Source of the DNA: Alphaproteobacteria bacterium
GTDB lineage: Bacteria; Pseudomonadota; Alphaproteobacteria; Rhizobiales; Xanthobacteraceae
DNA length: 64,000 nucleotides
Reading direction: 5' to 3'
NCBI GenBank assembly: GCA_005884685.1
Contig: VBAH01000007.1
Location: 124,001-188,000, forward strand
In this document: positions 1-8,122 of the stretch, piece after piece
How the letters are laid out: each line of letters opens with the position of its first letter
Numbering within the stretch: the stretch's first letter is position 1
Made by a program: the position numbers and the translations under genes
The notes under the pieces: generated by a model
Told to the model about the DNA's origin: nothing
The model's database searches: none
Seen by the model: only the letters and a program-made list of their open reading frames with translations

Positions 1-370
1 ACTGCGCGAGATGCGCCATCAGTTCGCTGCAGGTTTGATGGATCGTCTCGAGCGGCGCGCCGGAGAGCTCGAACTGTCCGCCCGGCTCGAGCGAGATCGC
101 GCCGCCGCCGGTCACGTCCGCGAGGCCGATGATGTTGCCCCCGTCCATGATCGGCTCCCAGCCGAGCAGGTGCTGCATGCCGACGAGCAGCGAGCGGATC
201 GAGCGGCGGCCCTCGTAGGGCACCGGGTCGTGCGTGTCGGTGGTGAAGGCGAACTTCTCGTGCTCGGTGCCGATGCGCCATTGCGCCTTCGGCTTTGCGC
301 CTTCGGCGAACCACGCGACCAGCTCGTCACGCGATTCGATCGGGGTGAGGTCGACAACGTCACGAGCCAT
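1..370 (-). CDS. gshA: Glutamate-cysteine ligase, N-terminal part (runs off the left edge)
   Basis: Only the first 123 codons are in the window. The ATG is at 370-368 on the minus strand and translation continues past base 1. The fragment carries GTEHEKF at residues 34-40 and an [12 protein letters not shown] block at 93-104, both typical of the plant/alphaproteobacterial class of glutamate-cysteine ligase. This cytoplasmic enzyme makes gamma-glutamylcysteine from glutamate, cysteine and ATP, the first step of glutathione synthesis. The gene is divergent from pflB across a 273-base gap. The family assignment rests on these motifs; the C-terminal half cannot be seen, so intactness is unknown. 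Confidence 0.93.
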   Translation of the reverse strand, partial: MARDVVDLTPIESRDELVAWFAEGAKPKAQWRIGTEHEKFAFTTDTHDPVPYEGRRSIRSLLVGMQHLLGWEPIMDGGNIIGLADVTGGGAISLEPGGQFELSGAPLETIHQTCSELMAHLAQ

Positions 371-643
371 TTTTCGGAGATCCGGAAGCGAAGGGCGGCG
401 ACCTTACACACGGGCGCGCGCCGAGAGCAATGCGGACATTTAGACCAACGGATGCCGCCGCAACGTCCTTCGGATAGCCGCCGGTTCCTGGCGAACAATG
501 GCAGGCGGAATCCCTGCGCGCCACAGTGCCCGTTGCTGCGTCTGACTGATCGGCTCCTGGACCAGATCCGGCCGGCGCGATCGCGCCTGCCGGCCATCCA
601 TGGCCGAACGACGCGAGAAAAAGCCAATCAGTGGAGCGGACCC
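371..643. other. Divergent intergenic region between gshA and pflB
   Basis: This 273-base gap separates two divergent genes and must hold both promoters. I saw no FNR/Fnr-type TTGAT-N4-ATCAA site, no convincing sigma-54 -24/-12 pair and no terminator. A GGAG lies at 633-636, a suitable distance before the pflB ATG at 644. Open frames reading through it on both strands have no recognisable protein content. Confidence 0.5.
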
Positions 644-2920
644 ATGGAAGGATCGGCCGGACTTTCGAAGGCGGCAAAGGACGAACGGAGCTGGAGGAAT
701 TTCAACCCGGGTCCGTGGCGCGACAGCATCGATGTGCGCGACTTCATCGTCCGCAACGTGACGCCCTACAGCGGCGATGAAAAATTCCTGGTCGCGCCTT
801 CACAGCGCACCAAGGCCGTCTGGGCCAAGCTGCAGCCCTATTTCAAGAACGAACAGAAGAAGGGCGTGCTCGCGGTCGACGCCAAAACACCCTCGCATCT
901 TCTTGCTCACAAGGCAGGCTATATCGACCGCGACAACGAGGTGATCGTCGGACTGCAGACGGACGAGCCGTTCAAGCGCGCGATCTTTCCCTATGGCGGG
1001 CTGCGGATGGTGGAGAACGGTCTCAAGGCGGCGGGATTTGACGCCGACCCGCAGGTGCACGAGGCCTTCACGAAATACCGCAAGTCCCACAACGACGGCG
1101 TGTTCGACGCCTACACGCCCGAGATCATGCGCTGCCGCAAGTCCGGCATCATCACCGGACTGCCCGATGCCTACGGGCGCGGGCGGATCATCGGCGATTA
1201 CCGCCGCGTCGCACTGTACGGAGTGGATCGCCTGATCGAAGCCAAGCAGGCCGAGCGCGCGCAGATCGACGACATGTGGCCGAGCGACGAGATCATCCGC
1301 CAGCGCGAGGAGCTGTCCGACCAGATCCGCGCGCTGAAGGACCTCGCCGCGATGGGGGAACTCTACGAGTGCGACATCAGGCGCCCGGCCAGCGACGCGC
1401 ACGAAGCCGTGCAGTGGACCTACCTCGCCTATCTCGGCGCGATCAAGGAAGCGAACGGCGCCGCAATGTCGGTCGGCCGCATCTCGAGCTTCCTCGATGT
1501 CTACATCGAGCGCGACCTCAAGGAAGGCGCGCTGGACGAGGCCGGCGCGCAGGAGCTGTGGGACCAGATGGTGCAGAAGCTGCGCATCGTGCGCTTCCTG
1601 CGCACGCCGGATTACGACGCGCTGTTTTCCGGCGATCCCTATTGGGCGACCGAATGCGTCGGCGGCATGGATCTCGACGGACAGTCGCTGGTGACCAAGA
1701 GCAGCTATCGCATGCTGCACACGCTGACCAATCTCGGGCCTGCGCCGGAGCCCAACATCACGGTGCTCTGGTCGAAGCATCTGCCGGAGGCGTTCAAGCG
1801 CTACTGCATCGATGTGAGCAAGCGGACGTCCTCGCTGCAATACGAAAACGACGATCTGATGCGGCCCTTCTGGGGCGACGATTACGGCATCGCCTGCTGC
1901 GTGTCGGCGATGAAGCTCGGCAAGCAGATGCAGTTCTTCGGCGCCCGCGTGAATCTCGCAAAGTGCCTGCTCTACGCCATCAACGGCGGCCGCGATGAAA
2001 TCTCCGGTGACCAGATCGCTCCGGCCGCGCCAGCGATCACCAGCGACATCCTCGATTACGACGAGGTGATGGAGAAGTTCGACCGCATGATGGAGTGGCT
2101 CGCGCGCACCTATGTGCATGCGATGAACTGCATCCACTACATGCACGACAAGTACTTCTATGAACGACTCGAAATGGCCCTGCACGACCGCGACATCCTG
2201 CGCACGATGGCGTTCGGCATCGCCGGCCTTTCGGTGGTGGCGGACAGCCTTTCGGCCATCAAGCATGCCAAGGTCCGCGTGATCCGCGACGATACCGGGC
2301 TCGCCGTCGACTACGTCACCGAGGGTCCCGGCGCGAACTCGGTGCCGCAGTACGGCAACAACGACGATCGTGTCGACAGCATCGCGGCGCACCTGGTCAC
2401 GACCTTCATGCAGAAGATCCGCAAGCACCCGACCTACCGCAATGCGACCCATACCCAGAGCGTGCTGACGATCACGTCGAACGTCGTCTACGGCAAGGCG
2501 ACCGGCAACACACCGGACGGCCGCCGCAAGGGCGAGCCGTTCGGGCCGGGGGCCAACCCGATGCATGGCCGCGACAGCCATGGGTGGCTCGCCTCATGCC
2601 TGTCGGTTGCCAAGCTGCCCTACAAGGATTCGCAGGACGGCATCAGCTACACGGTCTCGGTCGCGCCGCAGAAGGCGCACCTTTCCGACGACGAGCTGAT
2701 CGATGGCGCCGTGAAAGCGTTCGATACGTATTTCGAGCACGGCGGATTCCACATGAATCTGAACGTGGTCGACAAGGAAACGCTGCAGGATGCGATGAAA
2801 AATCCGGACAAGTATCCGCAACTGACCATTCGCGTGTCCGGATACGCCGTGAACTTCGTGCGCCTGACCCCCGAGCAACAGCAGGATGTGATCAGCCGCA
2901 CTTTCCATGGCGCGATCTGA
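644..2920 (+). CDS. pflB: Pyruvate formate-lyase (formate C-acetyltransferase)
   Basis: This glycyl-radical enzyme converts pyruvate and CoA to acetyl-CoA and formate in anaerobic fermentation. The predicted 758 residues match the usual length of about 760. The adjacent catalytic cysteines are Cys418-Cys419 in the IACCVSAMK context, and the radical glycine is Gly733 in RVSGYAV close to the C-terminus. The open frame extends far upstream, but that stretch overlaps gshA antisense and has no PFL similarity; the ATG at 644 has a GGAG about seven bases before it and gives the family length. The activase gene starts ten bases downstream, so the two are surely cotranscribed. Full catalytic residues argue for an active, oxygen-sensitive enzyme. 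Confidence 0.97.
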   Translation: MEGSAGLSKAAKDERSWRNFNPGPWRDSIDVRDFIVRNVTPYSGDEKFLVAPSQRTKAVWAKLQPYFKNEQKKGVLAVDAKTPSHLLAHKAGYIDRDNEVIVGLQTDEPFKRAIFPYGGLRMVENGLKAAGFDADPQVHEAFTKYRKSHNDGVFDAYTPEIMRCRKSGIITGLPDAYGRGRIIGDYRRVALYGVDRLIEAKQAERAQIDDMWPSDEIIRQREELSDQIRALKDLAAMGELYECDIRRPASDAHEAVQWTYLAYLGAIKEANGAAMSVGRISSFLDVYIERDLKEGALDEAGAQELWDQMVQKLRIVRFLRTPDYDALFSGDPYWATECVGGMDLDGQSLVTKSSYRMLHTLTNLGPAPEPNITVLWSKHLPEAFKRYCIDVSKRTSSLQYENDDLMRPFWGDDYGIACCVSAMKLGKQMQFFGARVNLAKCLLYAINGGRDEISGDQIAPAAPAITSDILDYDEVMEKFDRMMEWLARTYVHAMNCIHYMHDKYFYERLEMALHDRDILRTMAFGIAGLSVVADSLSAIKHAKVRVIRDDTGLAVDYVTEGPGANSVPQYGNNDDRVDSIAAHLVTTFMQKIRKHPTYRNATHTQSVLTITSNVVYGKATGNTPDGRRKGEPFGPGANPMHGRDSHGWLASCLSVAKLPYKDSQDGISYTVSVAPQKAHLSDDELIDGAVKAFDTYFEHGGFHMNLNVVDKETLQDAMKNPDKYPQLTIRVSGYAVNFVRLTPEQQQDVISRTFHGAI

Positions 2921-2929
2921 GGTGATGTG

Positions 2930-3760
2930 ATGTCACAGCTCGGCGAGCTCATAGCGGGAAGCCGGTACGATTTGCACACCGGCCTTTCGCCGGATGCGCC
3001 GGACGAAAGCGAATTCCACGACGACGGCAAAGGCGCCTTCGGCTACGTCCACTCCTACGAGACGTCCTCCCGATACGACGGCCCGGGTCTGCGCATCGTG
3101 CTGTTCGTGTCCGGCTGCCTGCTGCGCTGCACCTACTGCCACAACCCCGATACCTGGCATCTGAAGGACGGGACCTACGTCTCGGCGGAGCAGGTCATCA
3201 ATCGCCTGAGGGCCTTCGTACCGGCGCTGCGGTCGCTCGACGGCGGCCTGACGATCTCGGGCGGCGAGCCCATGGTGCAGCGCGACTTCACCCGGCGGAT
3301 ACTCGCCGCCGCCAAGGGCATGGGCCTGCACACGGCGATCGAAACGTCCGGATTTCTCGGCGACCAGGCCGACGACAAATACCTGTCCCAGCTCGACCTC
3401 GTGCTGCTCGATATCAAAAGCGGAGATGCGGAGACCTATCGCAGGGCAACCAGCCGCGATCTCGCCCCGACACTGCGTTTCGCCGAGCGGCTCGCCGCAA
3501 TGGGCAAGCCGGTCTGGGTGCGGTTTACGCTCGTGCCGGGATTAACCGATGACCCGGCAAATGTCGATGCACTCGCGCATTTTGTGGCTCCGATGAAGAA
3601 CGTCGAATGGGTCGAGATTCAGCCGTTCCATCAGCTCGGCGAGTTCAAGTGGAAGGCGATGAACCTCGAATACCGGCACGCCGACACGTCGCCGCCCTCG
3701 CCCGAACTCATCAATCGCGTCCGCGAACAATTCCGTGCCGCGGGGTGCCGCGCGCGCTGA
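2930..3760 (+). CDS. pflA: Pyruvate formate-lyase activating enzyme (radical SAM)
   Basis: The product installs the glycyl radical on PflB using S-adenosylmethionine and a [4Fe-4S] cluster. The cluster motif CxxxCxxC is seen as Cys63, Cys67 and Cys70 (CLLRCTYC), followed by HNPDTWH and a GGLTISGGEP block as in PflA proteins. About 276 residues, slightly longer than E. coli PflA because of roughly 30 extra N-terminal residues. A GTG at 2927 is directly followed by the ATG at 2930; I prefer the ATG because GAGGTG at 2919-2924 is then five bases away. It follows pflB by nine bases and is probably in one operon with the two transporter genes downstream. Confidence 0.95.
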   Translation: MSQLGELIAGSRYDLHTGLSPDAPDESEFHDDGKGAFGYVHSYETSSRYDGPGLRIVLFVSGCLLRCTYCHNPDTWHLKDGTYVSAEQVINRLRAFVPALRSLDGGLTISGGEPMVQRDFTRRILAAAKGMGLHTAIETSGFLGDQADDKYLSQLDLVLLDIKSGDAETYRRATSRDLAPTLRFAERLAAMGKPVWVRFTLVPGLTDDPANVDALAHFVAPMKNVEWVEIQPFHQLGEFKWKAMNLEYRHADTSPPSPELINRVREQFRAAGCRAR

Positions 3761-3796
3761 CCGTCACGGGATCATTGAAATGCCGGAGTTGCCAAC

Positions 3797-5398
3797 ATGA
3801 TCGAGCTTGCACAAAACATCATCGGCACGCAGCCGATCCTTGCGATCTTTCTCGCCATCGGCGTCGGCTATCTGGTCGGGCAGATCAACCTCGGCGGCTT
3901 TTCGCTCGGCGTCGGCGCGGTTCTGTTCGTCGGCCTTGCGATCGGTGCCTTTGCGCCGAAATCGAACATCACCGGGCCGATCGGCCTCACCGGCCTGATC
4001 ATGTTTCTCTACGGCATCGGCATCCTCTACGGACGGCAGTTCTTCGAAGGCATGACGGGCGCAGCCGGCATCAAGTACAATCTGCTTGCGCTCGTTGCCT
4101 GCGCGGCAGGGCTCGCCGTGGCGCTCGCGCTGGGGCAGGCTTACGGCATCAAGATCGGCCATACGCTCGGCATCTACGCAGGCTCGATGACGAGCACCGC
4201 GACGCTGCAGGCGGCGCTCGACGTTACCGGCAGCAAGGATCCGTCGATCGGCTATTCGATCGCATACCCCTTCGGCGTGATCGGCCCGATCCTGTGCATC
4301 TATTTCATGACGCGGCAGGTGAAGCCGACATTCCCGCCCAAGGTTCAGCAATTCCATATGGGCGAGGTGACGTTGGCGAACGAGTTCGCCGGCCGCCGCC
4401 TCGACGACATCAGCACCGAGCTGCCGGATGGCGTTCAAATCACCATGGTGCGCAAGTCACAACAGAACATCGTCCCGCAAGCCGATATTGTTCTCGCTTC
4501 CGGGGACGCAGTGATGCTCGTCGGCGAGCGCAAAGACGCAATCGACGAGGCGGCGGCGCTGCTCGGGAAACTGGAGCCGGGCCGGATCATCAAGGACCGT
4601 TCCGCGCTCGACTACATTCGCGTGTTCGTCAGCAAGGCAAACGTCGTCGGCATCCCGCTCGCGCAACTGCCCATGCCGGCCGGCTTCCCGACCCATCTCC
4701 TCCATGTCCGCCGTTATGACATGGACATCGTTCCCTCTCCGGACCTGACACTGGAATTCGGCGATCGGGTCGGCGTGCTGATGCCGCCGGACCGCCGGGA
4801 CGAGATCCGGAAATATTTCGGCGACACCGTCAAGGCGACCGCGGAGTTCAGCTACGTCGCGCTCGGGCTTGGAATGGTCATGGGCGTCCTGCTCGGGCTC
4901 ATACCCATTCCCATTCCCGGCGTCGGCACCGTCACGCTCGGCATCGGCGGGGGTCCGCTGATCGTCGCCCTGATCGTCGGCAAGCTGCGCCGCACCGGCC
5001 CGTTGCTCTGGGTCATGCCGCTGCCTGCGAACCTCGTCCTGCGCAATTTCGGGCTCGCGTTGTTCCTCGCCTCGGTCGGGATCAATGCGGGTCAGCCGTT
5101 CGTGCGCACCGTCGCCGAGTCCGGCTTCACGATGCTGTTCATCGGCATGGCGGTGTTGCTGACCACCGTGATCATCGTGCTGCTGGTCGGCTACTACGTC
5201 CTGAGGATTCCCTACGACGACCTCGTCGGCGTGGCCTCGGGCGCGACCGGCAATCCTTCGATTCTGGTCTACTCGACCCGCATGGCGCCGACCGAGCGGC
5301 CGGACATCGGCTACGCAATGATCTTCCCGTCGATGACGATCGCGAAGGTGATCGCCGTGCAGATAGTCGGCCTGCTGGTCGCAGCCGGCGCAAGCTGA
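3797..5398 (+). CDS. AspT/YbjL/SucE-type antiporter with two TrkA-C domains
   Basis: A 533-residue inner-membrane carrier of the aspartate:alanine exchanger (AAEx) family. It shows the duplicated plan of that family: an N-terminal hydrophobic half (about residues 10-170), two soluble TrkA-C/RCK-C-like modules (about 200-350) and a second hydrophobic half (about 350-530) with GxxxGNPSIL-type family motifs. The ATG has a GGAG about eight bases upstream. It lies between pflA and focA, so a role in exporting or exchanging a fermentation acid is plausible; corynebacterial SucE1, a succinate exporter, belongs to this family. The substrate cannot be read from sequence, and an amino-acid antiporter is equally possible. 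Confidence 0.8.
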   Translation: MIELAQNIIGTQPILAIFLAIGVGYLVGQINLGGFSLGVGAVLFVGLAIGAFAPKSNITGPIGLTGLIMFLYGIGILYGRQFFEGMTGAAGIKYNLLALVACAAGLAVALALGQAYGIKIGHTLGIYAGSMTSTATLQAALDVTGSKDPSIGYSIAYPFGVIGPILCIYFMTRQVKPTFPPKVQQFHMGEVTLANEFAGRRLDDISTELPDGVQITMVRKSQQNIVPQADIVLASGDAVMLVGERKDAIDEAAALLGKLEPGRIIKDRSALDYIRVFVSKANVVGIPLAQLPMPAGFPTHLLHVRRYDMDIVPSPDLTLEFGDRVGVLMPPDRRDEIRKYFGDTVKATAEFSYVALGLGMVMGVLLGLIPIPIPGVGTVTLGIGGGPLIVALIVGKLRRTGPLLWVMPLPANLVLRNFGLALFLASVGINAGQPFVRTVAESGFTMLFIGMAVLLTTVIIVLLVGYYVLRIPYDDLVGVASGATGNPSILVYSTRMAPTERPDIGYAMIFPSMTIAKVIAVQIVGLLVAAGAS

Positions 5399-5405
5399 TC
5401 CTCCC

Positions 5406-6362
5406 ATGGAGTATCCAGCGACGCGGGACGGACCGAAGCACAAGCAGTCTGGTTGGGAAGCAGGCGGGCTTGCCCAGTTCGTCACCTTCGATCCGCTGCT
5501 GCCCGCGGCAGTCGCTGCGCGGGCCGAGCAAAGCGGCGTCAAGAAGGCCTCGACGGATGCCTTGACCGTGCTGGTGCTGGCGATCCTCGCCGGCGCCTTC
5601 ATTTCGTTCGGCGCGATCTTCGCGACCACGGTCGGCGCGGGCAGCATTTCGGTCACCGCGGCCGACGGCACGACCCAGTTCACCACCGGCCTGCCCTATG
5701 GCGTGACCAAGTTGCTGGTGGGCCTCGCCTTCTCGGTCGGCCTCATCCTGGTGCTGGTCGGCGGAGCCGAGCTGTTCACCGGCAACACGATGATCGTGAT
5801 GGCCTGGGCGAACCACAAAGTCTCGAGCCAAAATCTGCTCTTCAACTGGTTGATCGTTTTCTGCGGCAATTTCGTCGGCGCGTTCCTGACCGCGGTCCTG
5901 CTGTTCTACTCGACGCAGTACACCTTCGGCGGGGGCGCGGTCGGCCTGTCCGCATTGTACACCGCACATTCAAAAGCGGCGTTGGGCTTCATCCCCGCCG
6001 TCGCGCTCGGAATCCTGTGCAATGCGCTCGTATGCCTCGCGGTGTGGATGTGCTACGGCGCACGCACGACGCTCGAGAAGATCTTTGCGATCATTCCCCC
6101 CGTGGCGGCGTTCATCGCGGCCGGTTTCGAGCACAGCATCGCGAATATCTATTATTTCTCGATCGCGCTTTTCATCAAGGCCGGCGCGCCGGACACGTTC
6201 TGGACATCGATCCACAAGACGCCGGCCGATTTTCCCGCCCTGACGTGGCAGAACTTCCTGATCGGCAACCTGCTGCCGGTGACTATCGGCAACATCATCG
6301 GCGGCTCGATTATGGTCGGCGCGGTCTATTGGTTCGTCTACTTGCGCCGGCGGATCGACTAA
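5406..6362 (+). CDS. focA: FocA-type formate channel (FNT family)
   Basis: The 318-residue product has six hydrophobic segments and the FNT signatures, including the AGAFISFGAIFATTV segment near residues 60-74 and GGAELFTGNTM near 120-130. FNT proteins are pentameric inner-membrane channels for formate or nitrite. Formate is by far the best guess here, because the gene ends an operon beginning with pyruvate formate-lyase and its activase and starts seven bases after the antiporter gene. I saw no strong ribosome site before the ATG, so translational coupling is possible. A hydrophilic N-terminal stretch of about 45 residues precedes the first membrane segment. Confidence 0.93.
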   Translation: MEYPATRDGPKHKQSGWEAGGLAQFVTFDPLLPAAVAARAEQSGVKKASTDALTVLVLAILAGAFISFGAIFATTVGAGSISVTAADGTTQFTTGLPYGVTKLLVGLAFSVGLILVLVGGAELFTGNTMIVMAWANHKVSSQNLLFNWLIVFCGNFVGAFLTAVLLFYSTQYTFGGGAVGLSALYTAHSKAALGFIPAVALGILCNALVCLAVWMCYGARTTLEKIFAIIPPVAAFIAAGFEHSIANIYYFSIALFIKAGAPDTFWTSIHKTPADFPALTWQNFLIGNLLPVTIGNIIGGSIMVGAVYWFVYLRRRID

Positions 6363-6381
6363 GCGCCCTTGCTCCGCCCGC

Positions 6382-6849
6382 TCAGTGTATCTCCACCACC
6401 TCCGCGTCGCCCGGCCCGGCCTGCACCACATCGCCGACCGACTTCCCCATCAGCGCGCGGGCGACCGGCGAGACGTAGGAGAGCGTGCCTTGCGTCGGCT
6501 CCGCCTCGTCCTCGCCGACGATGCGCCAGGTCTGGCGGCGGCCATCGTCGCGCGCGATCGTGACGGTCGAGCCGAACTGCACCTTGTCGGTGCGATCCGG
6601 CTGCGGCATCGATTGCGCGGTGGACCGCCGCGCCGTCCAGTAGCGCAGATCGCGCGCCGCATGCGCAAGCGCAGTGCGATCGCCCGATGCCTGGGCGCGT
6701 GCGTGCGCCTCATGCGCGGCGGTAACGGCGGCCTCGATTTGGGCGAGACCTTGCGCCGTCACCAGGTTGGGATGGGGCGACAACGGACGATCGGGCAGGT
6801 CCTCGAGGGCCTCGCCTTCGTCCGGCTCTTTGGTGAATGCACGGCTCAT
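6382..6849 (-). CDS. GreA/GreB-family transcription elongation factor
   Basis: The 155-residue product ends in a GreA/GreB C-terminal (FKBP-like) domain: VQFGSTVTIARDD, then YVSPVARALMGKSVGD and a VVEI-type end. The N-terminal half has a helical region but looks shorter and less regular than the classical Gre coiled coil. Gre factors rescue backtracked RNA polymerase by stimulating transcript cleavage. The frame is open far upstream, but sequence above the ATG at 6849 is antisense to the TctC gene and is not coding. It converges on focA with 19 bases between. A Rnk-like or other polymerase-binding relative is possible because the N-terminus is divergent. Confidence 0.8.
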   Translation of the reverse strand: MSRAFTKEPDEGEALEDLPDRPLSPHPNLVTAQGLAQIEAAVTAAHEAHARAQASGDRTALAHAARDLRYWTARRSTAQSMPQPDRTDKVQFGSTVTIARDDGRRQTWRIVGEDEAEPTQGTLSYVSPVARALMGKSVGDVVQAGPGDAEVVEIH

Positions 6850-6980
6850 GTCAGGCAAGCTGTGAGGCAGGGGATGGTTCCGCAAGGGCCCTTGCCCCGC
6901 CCGAGAAGCGGTTCCGCTTCCTGTTCCATCCCGGTGCACGGGCCGCGCCGCTCGCGCGCGGAATGCCGGGCCTGCACTCC

Positions 6981-7946
6981 TCACTCGATCGCGAGACCGA
7001 CCGTCTTCACCACCTTCTCCCACCTCACGGTTTCGTCGGCGACGAGCTTGCCGAATCCTTCCGGCGAGAGCACCAGCGGCTCGCCGCCGAACTCGGCAAT
7101 GCGTTTGAGCATCTTCGGGTCGGCGAGCGCCGCGTTGATCGCCTTGTTCAGGGTCGCGACGATGTCGCTTGGCGTGCCGCGCGGCGCCGAGACGCCGTAA
7201 TAGAGGGTGACGTCGAAGCCCGGCACCGTCTCGCCGATCGAGGGAATATCCGGGAACACGAACGAGCGCTTCGCCGAGGTGACGCCGAGCGCGCGCAGCT
7301 TGCCCGACTTCACGAACTCGACCGAGCCCGGCAGGTTGTCGAAGAACACCTGCACCTTGTTGGTCATCAGGTCGGGGTAGGCCGGGCCGGCGCCGCGATA
7401 GGGCACGTGCTGCATCTCGATGCCGGTCATCATCTTGAACAGCTCGCCCGACATGTGCGGCGAAGTGCCGGCGCCGGGCGAAGCCATGTTGACGGAGCTC
7501 GGATGCGCCTTGGCATAGGCGATGAACTCCGCGACGGTTTTCACCGGCAGCTCGGGCGGCACCACCATGATGTTGATCAGGGTCATGATGCCGGCGACCG
7601 GCGCGGTATCGCGGTTGAAGTCGAACGGCAGCTTCCTGAACACCGACTGGCTGATCGCGTTGTTCGGCCCGACGAACATCACCGTGTAGCCGTCGGGAGC
7701 CGAGCTGATCACCGATTGGGCGCCGACATTGCCGGAAGCGCCGGTGCGGTTTTCCACCACGAACTGCTGGCCGAAATGCGCGGAGAGCCAGTCGCACAGC
7801 ACGCGCGCGATGATGTCGTTCGCGCCGCCGGCCGCGAAGCTGACGACGAAATGCACCGGACGGTTCGGGTATTTCTCCTGCGCGAGCGCAGGCACGAGCG
7901 CGGCGAAAAGCCCAAGCAACGCGACGCAATATCGAATGATGCGCAT
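6981..7946 (-). CDS. TctC/Bug-family periplasmic solute-binding protein
   Basis: This 321-residue protein has a signal peptide ending near LVPALA and the Bug/TctC landmarks: a VVSFAAGGANDIIAR segment near the N-terminus, a PDGYTVMF motif, an HVPYRGAGPAYPDL region and a C-terminal EVxxWxxVVK-type end. Such proteins capture carboxylates or aromatic acids for tripartite tricarboxylate transporters. No TctA or TctB membrane gene is present anywhere in the window, so it is an orphan receptor or uses a permease encoded elsewhere. It lies between the Gre-like gene and prpE, all on the minus strand, with a palindromic repeat upstream. Confidence 0.93.
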   Translation of the reverse strand: MRIIRYCVALLGLFAALVPALAQEKYPNRPVHFVVSFAAGGANDIIARVLCDWLSAHFGQQFVVENRTGASGNVGAQSVISSAPDGYTVMFVGPNNAISQSVFRKLPFDFNRDTAPVAGIMTLINIMVVPPELPVKTVAEFIAYAKAHPSSVNMASPGAGTSPHMSGELFKMMTGIEMQHVPYRGAGPAYPDLMTNKVQVFFDNLPGSVEFVKSGKLRALGVTSAKRSFVFPDIPSIGETVPGFDVTLYYGVSAPRGTPSDIVATLNKAINAALADPKMLKRIAEFGGEPLVLSPEGFGKLVADETVRWEKVVKTVGLAIE

Positions 7947-8032
7947 GGCATCCCTCCCCTTTCGATTTGGCCGTGGTACCCGGCGAATTGGCTTCGCTCT
8001 GTGTTTTTGGATTCCCCTTTCGTATCTTCTTC

Positions 8033-8118
8033 GTAGCCCGGATGGAGCGCAGCGAAATCCGGGGCCTTTCTTTCCTGATGGACTGATCCCGGGTTTCGCT
8101 TCGCTTCACCCGGGCTAC
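8033..8118. repeat. REP-like intergenic palindrome (GTAGCCCGG family)
   Basis: An imperfect inverted repeat with terminal arms GTAGCCCGG (8033-8041) and CCGGGCTAC (8110-8118) and inner sequences of the type GAGCGCAGCGAAATCCGGG / CCCGGGTTTCGCTTCGC. It sits between prpE and the TctC gene, both on the minus strand. The arrangement resembles short palindromic repeats common in Bradyrhizobiaceae genomes. It may fold in RNA and affect expression of the downstream receptor gene. Confidence 0.8.
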
Positions 8119-8122
8119 AAGG

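Noticed and set aside
11..643. A long frame leading into pflB from base 11, which would add about 210 residues to the enzyme.
   Set aside because: The extra part is antisense to gshA and has no PFL similarity; the ATG at 644 has a ribosome site and gives the normal length.
371..643. FNR or sigma-54 promoter for the pfl module.
   Set aside because: I found no TTGAT-N4-ATCAA and no proper TGGC-N8-TTGC spacing; a CTGGC/GGC run does not fit.
800..2581. A 593-codon minus-strand frame.
   Set aside because: It lies opposite pflB, whose catalytic residues fix the coding strand.
6882..6895. GCAAGGGCCCTTGC perfect palindrome.
   Set aside because: It is an isolated 14-base palindrome without a U-run or operator context; probably chance in GC-rich DNA.
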